Below, in pieces: positions 1-10,200 of a stretch of DNA of 64,000 nucleotides. Source of the DNA: Acetobacteraceae bacterium (GTDB taxonomy: Bacteria; Pseudomonadota; Alphaproteobacteria; Acetobacterales; Acetobacteraceae); assembly GCA_947475245.1 (NCBI GenBank), contig CANJLW010000009.1, forward strand, positions 85,870 to 149,869. Direction: 5' to 3'. Both the position numbers and the translations under genes were made by a program. The notes under the pieces were generated by a model. The model saw only the letters and a list, made by a program, of their open reading frames with translations, was not told the origin of the DNA and made no database searches. How positions within the stretch are numbered: the stretch's first letter is position 1; every line of letters begins with the position of its first letter.

Positions 1-218
1 GGGGTGGCATGCGGGAAGGTGGCGCGGACACAATCGCCCAGGCCCATGCGTCCGGCGACTCGCTCGATCCGCGCGCCGGCCAGGACGAGGTTGCGAGAGG
101 CGAGGTCCATCATGCGGTTGACGGCGGGTGCGTCGAATGTGGGGCTTTCGCATTCGACCCATGGGCGCAGCCCGCCGAGCATTGCGTCGGCATCGAAGGG
201 AAGGGCGTTCGGGTCCAT
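1..218 (-). CDS. M20 family metallopeptidase, N-terminal part (runs off the window)
   Basis: Only the first 72 codons are present; the gene continues beyond the left edge. The visible N-terminus includes a stretch reading WVECESPTFDAPAVNRMMDL, which resembles the opening of glutamate carboxypeptidase/M20 zinc peptidases (first helix with the 'ESPT/S' motif that precedes the first strand). The start is the ATG at 218, with a GGAG about seven bases upstream on the minus strand. The metal-binding residues lie outside the window, so the M20 assignment rests on the N-terminal motif only. It is divergent from the methyltransferase at 296. Confidence 0.6.
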   Translation of the reverse strand, partial: MDPNALPFDADAMLGGLRPWVECESPTFDAPAVNRMMDLASRNLVLAGARIERVAGRMGLGDCVRATFPHAT

Positions 219-295
219 GGGAGTCTCCGGGTGTTGGAACGCGCGCAGCATGGCATGGTGACGGACAGGCTGAAAACAGGGGGCGAGCGTTCGGC

Positions 296-1030
296 ATGAC
301 CCAGAATATCTACGACGACGATACTTTCTTCGCGGGCTACGGACAGCTCGACCGTTCGCGCCTGGGCCTCGACGGTGCGCCGGAATGGCCGACTCTGCGG
401 GCGATGCTGCCGGATTTGGCGGGGAAGCGGGTGCTCGATCTGGGGTGCGGCTTTGGCTGGTTCTGCCGCTGGGCCGCCGAACAGGGGGCGGAGCGTGTGC
501 TGGGGATCGACGTTTCGGCCAACATGCTGGCGCGCGCGCAGTCCATGGCGAAGGGGGAGGCGGTGGTTTACCTGCGGGCAGACCTGGAGGCGGTGACGCT
601 GCCGCGCGGGGCGTTCGATCTGGTCTATAGCTCGTTGGCGCTGCACTACATTGTCGATCTTGAAGGGCTGCTGGCCAAGGTGCGGCGGGCGTTGAAGCCG
701 GGAGGCGTCCTGGTGTGTTCTGTGGAACATCCGACGATGACCGCGCCGACCGAGCCGGAATGGGTGAAACGACCGGACGGGCGCAGCGTCTGGCCCTTGG
801 ATCGCTATCTTGCGGAGGGGGAGCGGGTGACGGATTGGCTCGCGCCCGGGGTGATCAAGCAGCACCGCACGATCGAGACCTATGTGGCGCTGTTGCTGGG
901 GGCGGGGTTTCGGCTGACCGATCTGCGGGAGTGGGGACCGAGCCTGGAGCAGAGCGCGGAACGGCCGGATTTCGCGCTGGGGCGCGAGCGGCCGTTCTTT
1001 ATGTTGTTGGGCGGGCGGTTGGAGGATTAG
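296..1030 (+). CDS. class I SAM-dependent methyltransferase
   Basis: A 244-residue protein with the class I methyltransferase signature: motif I VLDLGCGFGWF near residues 45-55, an acidic residue after the next strand (GIDVS), and a later post-motif (LKPGGVLVCSVEHP). It resembles the broad Methyltransf_11/25 group, in which substrate cannot be predicted. The open frame extends upstream to 128, but the ATG at 296 is preferred because a GGGGGCGAG stretch lies just before it and the upstream part is antisense to the peptidase start. The next gene, on the opposite strand, ends 18 bases away. Confidence 0.8.
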   Translation: MTQNIYDDDTFFAGYGQLDRSRLGLDGAPEWPTLRAMLPDLAGKRVLDLGCGFGWFCRWAAEQGAERVLGIDVSANMLARAQSMAKGEAVVYLRADLEAVTLPRGAFDLVYSSLALHYIVDLEGLLAKVRRALKPGGVLVCSVEHPTMTAPTEPEWVKRPDGRSVWPLDRYLAEGERVTDWLAPGVIKQHRTIETYVALLLGAGFRLTDLREWGPSLEQSAERPDFALGRERPFFMLLGGRLED

Positions 1031-1048
1031 CGGCGGGGGTGGTTTGGT

Positions 1049-1975
1049 TCAGGGCAACCGCGCCAGCCGCTCCTCCAACAGGTCGAAAAAGCCTTGGGGA
1101 TTCAAGGTTTCCAGCACCGTTGCGTTCGCTGCCTTGCCCAGGCGACCCCAGCGATCGAACAAGGTCCGGCCGCGTCCGGGGCCGGGGCCGAGGTCGATCT
1201 CCACATGGCAATCCCGCGTGGTGAACAGGTCCGGGCGGATCAGCCAGGCAATGGCGCAGGGATCGTGCAGCGCCGCGCCCTTGCGGTCGAACCGGCGCGA
1301 CAACGGCACCGTCGCCTGAATGTCGCACAGCGCCTGCAAGCAGCGGCCCGAGCCGGCGGCGCGTAGCCGCGCCAGATGGGCCGGAGTCGCCAGGGCCTGC
1401 GCGGTCAGTTCCAGCGTGGCGAAAACGACCGGCCTGCCGCAGGATACCAGCACCGCCAGCGCCTCTGGGTCGCTCAGCGCGTTGAACTCCGCCGCCGGGG
1501 TGGCGTTGCCCTCGGCCCAGGCGCCGCTCATCAACACGATCCGTTCCACCTTCGGCAGCAGCGCGGGCTCGGTCATCAGCACCAGCGCCAGATTGGTGGC
1601 GGGGCCGATGCCGACCAAGGTGATCGGGGTGTCGGCCCGACGCAGCAGATCGCGAATCGCATCGGCCGCCACGCCTGGTGCCGGGGCACCGCCCGGCGGC
1701 AGACGGATGCCGCCCAGGCCGTCATCGCCATGCACCGCCGTTTCGCTGGTGAAGGCCCCCAACAATGGGCGGTCCGCCCCCGCGAAGACCGGCACGGTCG
1801 ATCCGGCAAGCGCGGTCAGCGCCAGGGCGTTGGGCATTGTGTGCTCTAACCCGACATTGCCGCCGGCGACGGTAACGGCCAGCACCTCCAACTCCGGCGC
1901 GGCGAAGGCCAGCATCAGGGCGAAGGCGTCGTCGGTACCCGGGTCGCAATCCAGAATGATCCTGATGCGTGACAT
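1049..1975 (-). CDS. inosine-uridine preferring nucleoside hydrolase family protein
   Basis: A 308-residue protein of the IUNH family, which hydrolyses the N-glycosidic bond of nucleosides to give ribose and free base. The N-terminus carries the family's calcium-binding aspartate cluster (DCDPGTDDA, residues about 8-16), followed by the typical 'VAGGNVGLEHT' and 'PTEPAL'-like regions, and a late DPCAIAWL motif with a further conserved aspartate. The start is the ATG at 1975; the frame stays open to 2341 but that part overlaps tsaE. Base specificity cannot be read from the sequence. It stands alone on the minus strand, divergent from the tsaE operon. Confidence 0.85.
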   Translation of the reverse strand: MSRIRIILDCDPGTDDAFALMLAFAAPELEVLAVTVAGGNVGLEHTMPNALALTALAGSTVPVFAGADRPLLGAFTSETAVHGDDGLGGIRLPPGGAPAPGVAADAIRDLLRRADTPITLVGIGPATNLALVLMTEPALLPKVERIVLMSGAWAEGNATPAAEFNALSDPEALAVLVSCGRPVVFATLELTAQALATPAHLARLRAAGSGRCLQALCDIQATVPLSRRFDRKGAALHDPCAIAWLIRPDLFTTRDCHVEIDLGPGPGRGRTLFDRWGRLGKAANATVLETLNPQGFFDLLEERLARLP

Positions 1976-2092
1976 GGCGGCGGTGTCCTTGCTGTTGCCT
2001 GACGTTCGCTTGTCGGTATCCGCGCGTCCTGAGTTGGGCAAGTCACGGCTGTTGGGTTGTCGCGGGTTGCGGTGGCAAGGCACTGTGCGCGC

Positions 2093-2554
2093 ATGAGCGA
2101 ATCCGCCTCGATCCAGATGACCATTCCCAACCTGACCGCGATGGAGGCGCTGGCTCGGCGCACGGCCGAACGCGTCAGGCCGGGCGATGCTATCCTGTTG
2201 GAAGGGCCGTTGGGCGCGGGAAAGACGGCGTTCGCACGGGCCTTTTTGCGCGCGCTGACGGGCACGCCCGATCTGGAAGTGCCGAGCCCGACGTTTACGC
2301 TCGTGCAGAGCTATGACACCGCGCGGGGGCCGGTGCATCATTTCGATCTTTGGCGGTTGAGCGGTCCGGATGCCCTGGTGGAACTGGGCTGGGACGACGC
2401 CCTCGCCGACATTGTGATGGTGGAATGGCCGGAGCGTCTGGGCGACGAACGTCCGGGCGACGCGCTGAGCATCGTCATCGCACTTGGCCAGAACAGTGGC
2501 GACGACGATGCGCGCGTCGTGACCCTGTCCGGCTGGCCGGGGCGCGTGCCGTGA
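2093..2554 (+). CDS. tsaE: tRNA threonylcarbamoyladenosine biosynthesis ATPase TsaE
   Basis: A 153-residue P-loop protein of the TsaE/YjeE family, which partners TsaB-TsaD in making t6A37 on ANN-decoding tRNAs. Visible signatures are the Walker A GPLGAGKT (Lys about residue 44), the family motif PSPTFTLVQSY, HFDLWRL, and the W-containing VEWPERL near the C-terminus. Length is normal for the family. The ATG at 2093 was chosen over an in-frame TTG/GTG-type start at 2057 because it matches the family's N-terminus. The stop overlaps the next start as GTGA, so translation with amgK is probably coupled. Confidence 0.93.
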   Translation: MSESASIQMTIPNLTAMEALARRTAERVRPGDAILLEGPLGAGKTAFARAFLRALTGTPDLEVPSPTFTLVQSYDTARGPVHHFDLWRLSGPDALVELGWDDALADIVMVEWPERLGDERPGDALSIVIALGQNSGDDDARVVTLSGWPGRVP

Positions 2555-3546
2555 CCCGGGACGATGCGATCCATGCGTTTCTGACCGGGCACGGTTACGG
2601 TAACGCCGATATCGGCCCGCTGGCGGAGGACGCCAGTTTCCGGCGCTATCTGCGCGTCGTGCGCGGGGGCGAAACGGTCGTGCTGATGGATGCGCCGCCG
2701 CCCGAGGACGTTCGTCCGTTCCTGCGCATCGCCGAACATCTCGCCGAACTGGGACTTTCGGTTCCGACGATTCTGGCGGCCGACGCGGAGGCGGGGCTGG
2801 TGTTGGAAGAAGACCTGGGCGACTCGCTTCTGGCGGTCATGCTGGATCGCGGCGACGACGCGGTTCCGTTGTTCGGCCCCGCGATCGACGCTCTGATCGC
2901 GATGCAGCGCGGCGAACCTCCGCCGGGCCTGCCGGAATGGGGGGCGGAGCAGATGACCGCCACGGCGCTGGGCACGCTGTTCGACTGGTGGTGGCCGGCG
3001 ACGTTCGGCGGGCCCGCCCCGACGGCCGCGCGGGAGGATGTGGAAGCGGCGTTGCGGGCGATGTTGGCGCCGGTGGCGACCGGACCCGTCGGCTTCGTGC
3101 ATCGGGATTTCTTCGCGGGCAACCTGTTGTGGCTGCCGGAACGCGACGGGCGACGCCGTGTCGGCGTGATCGATTTTCAAGGCGCGGCGTTGGGGCATCC
3201 CGCCTACGATCTGGCGTCGCTGTTGCAGGATGCGCGCCGGGTCATTCCGGCCAATGTGGAAGAGGCGATGTTGCAGTATTACATTGAACGCCGGCCGGAG
3301 CTTGATGCGGATCGTTTCCGCGCCGCCTATTTTGCCTGTGCCGCGCAACGCCATTTGCGCGTGGCCTGCCAATGGGTGCGGCTGGCGTTGCGCGACGGCA
3401 AGCCAGGCTACCTCGCGTTCGGGTCGCGGACCTGGGCGTTGCTGAAAGTGGCGTTGGCGCATCCGGCCGTCGCGCCGCTGGCCGCCGCGCTCGATCGTTG
3501 GATTCCCGCCGAACGGCGCGGCAATCCGCCGGGATTGGCGGCATGA
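2551..3546 (+). CDS. amgK: aminosugar kinase AmgK (N-acetylmuramate/N-acetylglucosamine 1-kinase)
   Basis: A 331-residue phosphotransferase of the APH/choline kinase fold. It carries the Brenner-type catalytic loop VHRDFFAGNLLW (about residues 185-196) and the metal-binding VIDFQGAALG further on. AmgK phosphorylates MurNAc at C1 so that MurU can make UDP-MurNAc, bypassing de novo synthesis; this is established for pseudomonads and Caulobacter. The identification rests on the adjacent murU, which overlaps by ATGA. The start is a GTG at 2551, sharing bases with the tsaE stop. The tsaE-amgK-murU order is a common alphaproteobacterial arrangement. Confidence 0.87.
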   Translation: MTRDDAIHAFLTGHGYGNADIGPLAEDASFRRYLRVVRGGETVVLMDAPPPEDVRPFLRIAEHLAELGLSVPTILAADAEAGLVLEEDLGDSLLAVMLDRGDDAVPLFGPAIDALIAMQRGEPPPGLPEWGAEQMTATALGTLFDWWWPATFGGPAPTAAREDVEAALRAMLAPVATGPVGFVHRDFFAGNLLWLPERDGRRRVGVIDFQGAALGHPAYDLASLLQDARRVIPANVEEAMLQYYIERRPELDADRFRAAYFACAAQRHLRVACQWVRLALRDGKPGYLAFGSRTWALLKVALAHPAVAPLAAALDRWIPAERRGNPPGLAA

Positions 3547-4286
3547 CCGCGCGCCCGCGTACCGCGATGGTGCTGGCTGCCGGCCTGGGGACGCGCATGC
3601 GGCCGCTGACCGATCATACGGCCAAGCCGCTGCTGCCGTTGCGGGGCAAGGCGTTGATCGATCACGCACTGGATCGACTGGCGGAGGTCGGGGTGTCGTC
3701 GGTCGTCGTGAACGCATTCTGGCAGGCCGACAAGGTAGAGGCACATATGGCCGAACGCACGGAACGGCCGGCGTGCACGGTCCGGCGGGAGGACGCGCTG
3801 CTGGATACCGGCGGCGGAGTCAGCGCGGCGTTGCCGCTGCTGGGGCACGATCCGTTCTATGTCGTCAACGGCGACGCGTTCTGGGTCGATGGTCCGACCC
3901 CGGCGTTGACGCGCCTGGCGGCGGCCTTCGACGATGGGGTGGACGGCGTGCTGCTGGTCCACCGCACCGCGCACGTCCTGGGGGAGGTCGGATCGGGTGA
4001 CTTCGCGCTGGATGCCTGGGGCACGCCGCGCCGACGGGCAGAGCGCGAGATCGTTCCGTATATGTATGCGGGCGTGCAGTTGATCTCTCCGAGCCTGCTG
4101 CGGAATGCGCCGCACGGTGCGTTCAGCCTCAATCGTGCCTGGGACGAAGCGATGGTGGCGGGACGGTTGCGCGCGGTGGTGCACGATGGTCTATGGTTCC
4201 ACCTGTCGACCCCGCCGGATCTGGACGAGGCGGAGGATGTCCTGCGCGCGCGTTGGGCCGGAGATGCTCGATTGCCATGGAACTAA
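3543..4286 (+). CDS. murU: N-acetylmuramate alpha-1-phosphate uridylyltransferase MurU
   Basis: A 247-residue nucleotidyltransferase. The N-terminus AMVLAAGLGTRMRPLT is the nucleotide-binding signature of sugar-1-phosphate nucleotidyltransferases, followed by KPLLPLRGKALIDH and the metal-binding VVNGDAFW. A family member in this size class next to amgK is best read as MurU, which converts MurNAc-1-phosphate plus UTP to UDP-MurNAc in peptidoglycan recycling. A mannose-1-phosphate guanylyltransferase is the main alternative on sequence alone. It overlaps amgK by four bases and addB by ten. Confidence 0.85.
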   Translation: MTARPRTAMVLAAGLGTRMRPLTDHTAKPLLPLRGKALIDHALDRLAEVGVSSVVVNAFWQADKVEAHMAERTERPACTVRREDALLDTGGGVSAALPLLGHDPFYVVNGDAFWVDGPTPALTRLAAAFDDGVDGVLLVHRTAHVLGEVGSGDFALDAWGTPRRRAEREIVPYMYAGVQLISPSLLRNAPHGAFSLNRAWDEAMVAGRLRAVVHDGLWFHLSTPPDLDEAEDVLRARWAGDARLPWN

Positions 4287-7228
4287 ATCTGTTCGGTATT
4301 CCGCCGCACGTCTCATTTCTTGATTCGATTGTCGCGGGTTGGCTGGCGCGCTACGCGTCCGACGATCCGCAGTCGGTTGGGCGCGGCCTGATCATGCTGC
4401 CGACCCGCCGATCGGCGCGCGGGCTTGCCGACGCGTTTCTGCGCGTCAGCGACGGCAAGCCGATGCTGCTGCCCCGAATCATGGCGTTGGGGGCGTTGGA
4501 TGAGGCGCCGTTGGCGCTGGAAGGCGTTCTGGACCTGCCGCCGGCCGTGGAACCGATGCACAGACTCTCCGTGCTGACCGGGCTGATCCTGGCGATGAAC
4601 GGGCACGCCGGCGCGCCTCGGACGGCCGATCGCGCCTGGCTGCTGGCCGACGAACTGGCGCGCCTGATGGACGATGCCGAACGCGCGGAGGTGGATCTCG
4701 CGTTGCGCCTGCCGGGCGCGGCCGATGCCGCGTTTGCCCAGCATTGGGCGGAAACCTTGCAATTTCTGCGCATCGTCACGGAAGCCTGGCCAGTCTGGCT
4801 ATCCGACAACGGTCTGATGAATCCCGCCGCTCGGCAGATCGCGCTGTTGAATGCGCAGGCCGAGGCGTGGAGCAACGCGCCGCCCGCCGATCCCGTGCTG
4901 ATTGCCGGAACCACGGCTGGAATTCCCGCCGTGGCGCGCCTGTTGAAGGTGGTCGCTCGGATGCCGTCGGGGATGGTCGTGCTGCCGGTGCTGGATCGGA
5001 TCATGACCGATACGGAATGGGCGGCGCTGGATGATTCGCACGCGCAGGCCGGGTTGGCGCGCTTGCTGGAAGGGTTGGGCGCAACCCGCGCGGACGTCAG
5101 GCCCTGGCCGAGTGGAGAGGCAGGCGCGGTGCCCGAGGCGCGGTTCGACCTGCTGTCGCGCGCGATGCTGCCGGCGAAGGCTTTGGATGGCTGGCGTGGG
5201 CCGGCTTCGGTCGATCTGACCGGCGTGCAACGACTGAAACCCGCCGACGCGCAAGAGGAAGCGGAATCGATCGCCCTTGTGCTGCGTAACGCCCTGGAAA
5301 CGCCGGACGCGCGGGCGGCTTTGGTCACGCCGGATCGCGATCTGGCCGGTCGCGTCGCCGCGGAACTGCTGCGCTACGGCGTGATCGCCGACGACAGCGC
5401 CGGAGAGAAACTGTCGGAGACGCCGCCCGCCGTATTCCTGCGGCTTTTGACACGCGCGGTGGCCGAGGAACTGGCCCCCGTCGCGCTGCTGGCGCTGCTG
5501 AAACACCCTCTGGCGGCGGCGGGGCTGACGCCCGGACAATGCCGCGACGAGGCGCGCCGCTTCGAAATCCGGGGATTGCGGGGACCGCGCCCGTCGCACG
5601 GCATCGTCGGTTTGCGCCTGGCCGCGGTGGAAGCGAAAAGCGAGGTCTTCCTGCAACGTCTGGAATCCTGTCTGGAACCTGCATTGCGGGTCGATGCGTC
5701 CGTTGCGATTGCCCCGGCCGAGGCGCTGGCCGCCATTGTCGAAGCGGCCGAGCGGCTGGCGGCGACGGCCGAGGAAGCAGGGGCGGCGCGACTTTGGGCG
5801 GGAGAGGACGGCGACGCGCTCGCCACGCACCTGTCGTCGGCACTGGCTGCGTTGCAGGGGTTGCCGGATCAGCGGCGCGCGGTTTTACCCGGTCTTCTCG
5901 ATGCGATCCTGGAGGGGCAGGTCATTCGCAGCCGTCGCGCGACGCGCGGGCGCGACGGCACAGAGCATCCCCGGATCTTCATCTGGGGGCTGTTGGAGGC
6001 GCGGCTGCAAGCCATCGATCTGCTGGTGCTGGGCGGGTTGGTGGAAAGCGTATGGCCGCCGATGTCGGAGCCGGGGCCCTGGCTGTCGCGACCGATGCGG
6101 ACGGCGGTCGGCTTGCCGTCGCCGGAACAGGCGGTCGGGCAGGCCGCGCATGATTTCGTCGGCGCGATGTGTTCCGCGCGCGACGTGGTGCTGTCCTGCG
6201 CGGCGCGTCGCGACGGTGCGCCCGCCGTGCCGTCGCGCTGGCTGTCGCGGCTGGAGATGTTTCTGAAAGGCAAAAACATGGCATTGCCGGAACATCCGGC
6301 AAGCCGCTGGGCGCGCGCGCTCGATCTGCCGGCGGATGGGCCGCATCCGGTGGAGCCGCCCCGACCAAACCCGCCGATCGCGCTGCGACCGAGCGTGCTG
6401 AGCGTGACGGAGATCGAAACCTGGCTGCGCGATCCCTATGCGATCTATGCGCGCCATGTTCTGAAGCTGCGCGCGCTGAAGCCGTTGGACGAGGAAACCG
6501 ACGCCGCCGATTACGGCACCGTGGTGCATGCCGGGCTGAATCTGTTCCTGAAGGAGTTCGGCACACGTTGGCCGCCGAATGCCGCCGTCAGGCTGCGCGG
6601 CGCGATGGACCGCGCGTTGTCCGAGGCAGGGTTCCGACGCGCCTTGGCCGCCTGGTGGGAGCCTCGGCTAAGACGTATCGCGGATTGGGTCGCGGAAGCC
6701 GAACGCGACCGGCGTTCAGACTCTCCGCCGGTGGAGATCGCGACGGAAATCGCAGGTGCCATGGAAATGCTTCGCCCGGGGCGCGCGTTTCGGCTGATCG
6801 GGCGCGCCGATCGTGTCGAGCGACGCGCGGACGGGCGGCTTGTGATCCTGGACTACAAGACCGGGCGCATTCCGACCGATAAAGAGGTCGAGAACGGTTT
6901 GGCTCCGCAACTTCTGCTCGAAGCGGCAATGGCATTGGTGGGCGGCTTCGGGCCGAATGTGACCGGTGTCAGCGCCGACCTCTGTTATTGGCATCTCACC
7001 GGTCGTTTCATTGCCGGTTCCGCTCGGCATTTGTATGCAAAGCACCCGGAGCAGCTTGAACCGGCGGTCATCGAGGCGCGGGAGAGTCTGGGACGATTGA
7101 TCGACTCATTCGACGATCCCGATCGTTGTTATCTGGCCCAGCCGCACCCGGATCGGACGCCCCGCTTTTCCGACTATGCGCAATTGTCGCGCGTCGCGGA
7201 ATGGGCCGCGGCGGGGGACGACGCATGA
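4277..7228 (+). CDS. addB: double-strand break repair protein AddB
   Basis: A 983-residue AddB subunit of the AddAB helicase-nuclease, which resects double-strand breaks for RecA-dependent repair. The C-terminal nuclease motif ILDYKTG (Asp about residue 859, Lys about 861) is the PD-(D/E)XK active site seen in this family, preceded by VTEIETWLRDPYAIYARHVL, the conserved entry to the nuclease domain. The N-terminal half is the degenerate helicase domain (LPTRRSARGLADAF). The start at 4277 lies inside the end of murU. It overlaps addA by four bases (ATGA), indicating coupled expression of the two subunits. Confidence 0.93.
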   Translation: MELNLFGIPPHVSFLDSIVAGWLARYASDDPQSVGRGLIMLPTRRSARGLADAFLRVSDGKPMLLPRIMALGALDEAPLALEGVLDLPPAVEPMHRLSVLTGLILAMNGHAGAPRTADRAWLLADELARLMDDAERAEVDLALRLPGAADAAFAQHWAETLQFLRIVTEAWPVWLSDNGLMNPAARQIALLNAQAEAWSNAPPADPVLIAGTTAGIPAVARLLKVVARMPSGMVVLPVLDRIMTDTEWAALDDSHAQAGLARLLEGLGATRADVRPWPSGEAGAVPEARFDLLSRAMLPAKALDGWRGPASVDLTGVQRLKPADAQEEAESIALVLRNALETPDARAALVTPDRDLAGRVAAELLRYGVIADDSAGEKLSETPPAVFLRLLTRAVAEELAPVALLALLKHPLAAAGLTPGQCRDEARRFEIRGLRGPRPSHGIVGLRLAAVEAKSEVFLQRLESCLEPALRVDASVAIAPAEALAAIVEAAERLAATAEEAGAARLWAGEDGDALATHLSSALAALQGLPDQRRAVLPGLLDAILEGQVIRSRRATRGRDGTEHPRIFIWGLLEARLQAIDLLVLGGLVESVWPPMSEPGPWLSRPMRTAVGLPSPEQAVGQAAHDFVGAMCSARDVVLSCAARRDGAPAVPSRWLSRLEMFLKGKNMALPEHPASRWARALDLPADGPHPVEPPRPNPPIALRPSVLSVTEIETWLRDPYAIYARHVLKLRALKPLDEETDAADYGTVVHAGLNLFLKEFGTRWPPNAAVRLRGAMDRALSEAGFRRALAAWWEPRLRRIADWVAEAERDRRSDSPPVEIATEIAGAMEMLRPGRAFRLIGRADRVERRADGRLVILDYKTGRIPTDKEVENGLAPQLLLEAAMALVGGFGPNVTGVSADLCYWHLTGRFIAGSARHLYAKHPEQLEPAVIEARESLGRLIDSFDDPDRCYLAQPHPDRTPRFSDYAQLSRVAEWAAAGDDA

Positions 7229-10200
7229 TGCGCAGCCCGCGGGAACAAGCCAATCTCGATCAGCTTGCGGCGTCCGATCCCACGGTCTCGGCCTTCGTCG
7301 CGGCGTCCGCCGGGTCGGGCAAGACCAAGCTGCTGACCGATCGGTTGCTGCGTCTGATGCTTTCCGGCGCTCAACCCGATCGCATTCTCTGCCTGACCTT
7401 TACCAAGGCGGCGGCGGCGGAAATGGCGCTGCGGCTGCAAGCCACGCTGGGCGCGTGGGTGACGATGAGCGATGAGGCACTGATCGAGGCGTTGCGGCGG
7501 CTGGACGTCGATCCAGCCGAGCGCACGGTTCGTGACGCCCGTTCTCTGTTCGCCCGGGTGCTCGATCTGCCGGGCGGCATGCGAATCGGCACGATCCACG
7601 CCTTTTGTCAGTCGCTGTTGCGGCGATTTCCGCTGGAAGCATCGCTGTCGCCGCATTTCCAGTTGGTCGACGACCGCGATGCCGAGGAAGCGCTGACAGA
7701 GGCGCGCGAGCACATGCTTGCCGGCATTTCGACAGCGCCGATGCAGCGAGACCTGGCGACGCTGTCCGGCCTTGTGTCGCTGGCGCAGTTCGGCGTGCTG
7801 GTCAAAGCGCTGGGCGCCGACCGGCAGCGGCTTGATCGCGCACTGGGGCTTGGCGCGGAATTGTGCTCCGCGCAGTCGCGCGTGCTGGGCATAACCGAAA
7901 CCGACGAGACGGCGATCCGCGAGGCGGCGGTGTCCTGGCCGCTGGAGCATGTGCTGGCGGGTGCCGCGAAGATCGTCCGCGACGAAGGGTCTCCGGCGAT
8001 AGCCGCGAAGGCGGAACGGATGTTGGAATGGCTTTCCATCGGGCCGAACGATCGGATGGATGCCTGGGGTGAATGGCGCAAGTTGTTTCATACCGCCGAC
8101 GGGGAAACGCGCGGCCCCACCACGTTCGTCAATGCCAAGCTGCAAAAGAAGTATCCCGATCTGCTGGCTTGCTTCCTGGCGGAAGGCGAGCGGATCGCGG
8201 CGACTGAAGACAAGGTTGCCGCGCTGCGGGTTCGGGATATTTCCGCCGCGCTGGCGCAACTCGCCGAACCCGTGCTGAAAGATTACGCGACGCGCAAGCA
8301 GGCCAGCGGGTGGCTGGACTACGACGATCTGATCGGTCGCAGCTCTGCCTTGTTGATCGATCCCGGCGCGGCCTGGGTGCTTTATAAGCTCGATGGCGGA
8401 TTGGACCATCTGCTGTTGGACGAGGTGCAGGATACCGCGCCGCGCCAATGGAAAATCGCCCACGCGCTGACCGAGGAGTTCTTCGCCGGGTTGGGCGCGC
8501 GCGAGGTTGAGCGGACGGTCTTCGCGGTCGGCGATCGCAAGCAGTCGATTTATTCGTTCCAGGGCGCGGATGCCGAGGAATTCGACCGATCCCGCGCAAT
8601 GTTGGCCCGACGCGTGCGACAGAGCGGCGGTCGATGGCAGGATACCGGGCTGAACGTCTCGTTCCGCTCCGCCCCGCCGGTATTGGCGCTGGTGGATCAG
8701 GTCTTTGTCGATCCGCGCGCCGGCGCGGGCGTGGTCGCGCCGGGTGAAGTCCTGCGGCACGAGGCGGATCGCGCCGGTCATGCCGGGGTGGTCGAACTCT
8801 GGCCGCTGGCACCGGTGCCGCCGGTCGTGCCGCCGTTGCCGTGGACAGTGCCGGACCGCAACCAAGGTCTGCGATCGGCGCAACAATCCCTGGCCGATAC
8901 CCTGGCCGATTGGATCCGCGCGCAAACCGGCGGCGCGACGCTGCTGGAGAGCAAGGGACGCCCGCTGGCACCCGGCGACATCCTGGTGCTCGTCCGTCGC
9001 CGAAACGAGTTTGCGCGATCGCTGGTGCGGGCGCTCAAGGCGCGCGATGTGCCCGTGGCTGGGCTCGACCGGATGGTACTGACCGAGCAGCCGGTGGTGC
9101 AGGATATGCTCGCCTTGGCAGATGCGCTGCTGCTGCCGCAGGACGATCTGACCTTTGCCTGCGTACTGACCAGCCCGCTCGGCGGATTGAACGACGACGA
9201 TCTGATGGCATTGGCGGTCGGACGCGGCGGATCGTTGTGGGAAAGTTTGCGCGCCCGCGCGTCGGAAAATCCGGCCTGGGAACGGGTGGCGACGTTTTTT
9301 TCCGCCTTGTTGGCGCGGGTCGATTACGCTTCTCCGCACACATTGTTCGCGGAGGCCTTGGGACCGATGGGTGGGCGGGTCCGCCTGTTGGATCGGCTGG
9401 GGGCGGAGGCGGTGGAGCCGCTGAACGAGTTGTTGCAGGCAACCTTGGCCTACGCGCGCAGCCATCCGCCGTCTCTGCAAGGCTTTCTGCACTGGCTGCG
9501 TCGTTCGGGCGCGGAGGTTAAGCGCGAAGCGGAAGCGGCCGGTGGCATGGTGCGCATCATGACGGTGCACGGCGCGAAGGGCTTGCAGGCGCCTGTCGTC
9601 ATTCTGCCCGACACCACCGCGTTGCCCCCCGACAGCGGCGGTATCCTGTGGGCTTACGACCGTGTGACGGATCGCGACGTGCCGTTGTGGTCGCCGAACA
9701 AGGAATACCGTTGCGCAGCCGTCGACGCGATCCTTGCGGAGGATCGCAGCCGCCAGATGGCCGAACATAACCGCCTGCTCTACGTCGCCCTGACCAGGGC
9801 GGAGGATCGGCTGATCGTGTGCGGCTGGCAGTCGAGCCGAACCTTGAACGATTCCTGTTGGTATCGGTTGGTGGAGGCGGGGTTCGGCCGCTTGCCGGTT
9901 GAACGCACGACCTTCGACGCCTGGGACGGGGAAGTGCTGCGCTGTGCCTCGGCGCAGACGGCGGCTCCGACCCAGACTGATCGCGCAACCGATTCGCGCC
10001 TCGACGCGCCGATACCGGCGTGGGTTGGGAAGGACAACGGCTGGCGACCGAACGCGCCGCCGGTCGAGCCGCTGCGCCCCCGGCCCTTGGCGCCGAGCAG
10101 GCCGGAGGGGATAGGGCTGGGGGAGATGCCGGCGGCGGCTTCGCCGTTGGCGCAGCGCGAGGCGCGCCCCAACCGCTTTCTGCGCGGGCAGACCATCCAC

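Noticed and set aside
110..865. Long minus-strand open frame across the methyltransferase
   Set aside because: It is the antisense of the methyltransferase, is arginine- and proline-rich, and shares no family motif. High GC content keeps such shadow frames open.
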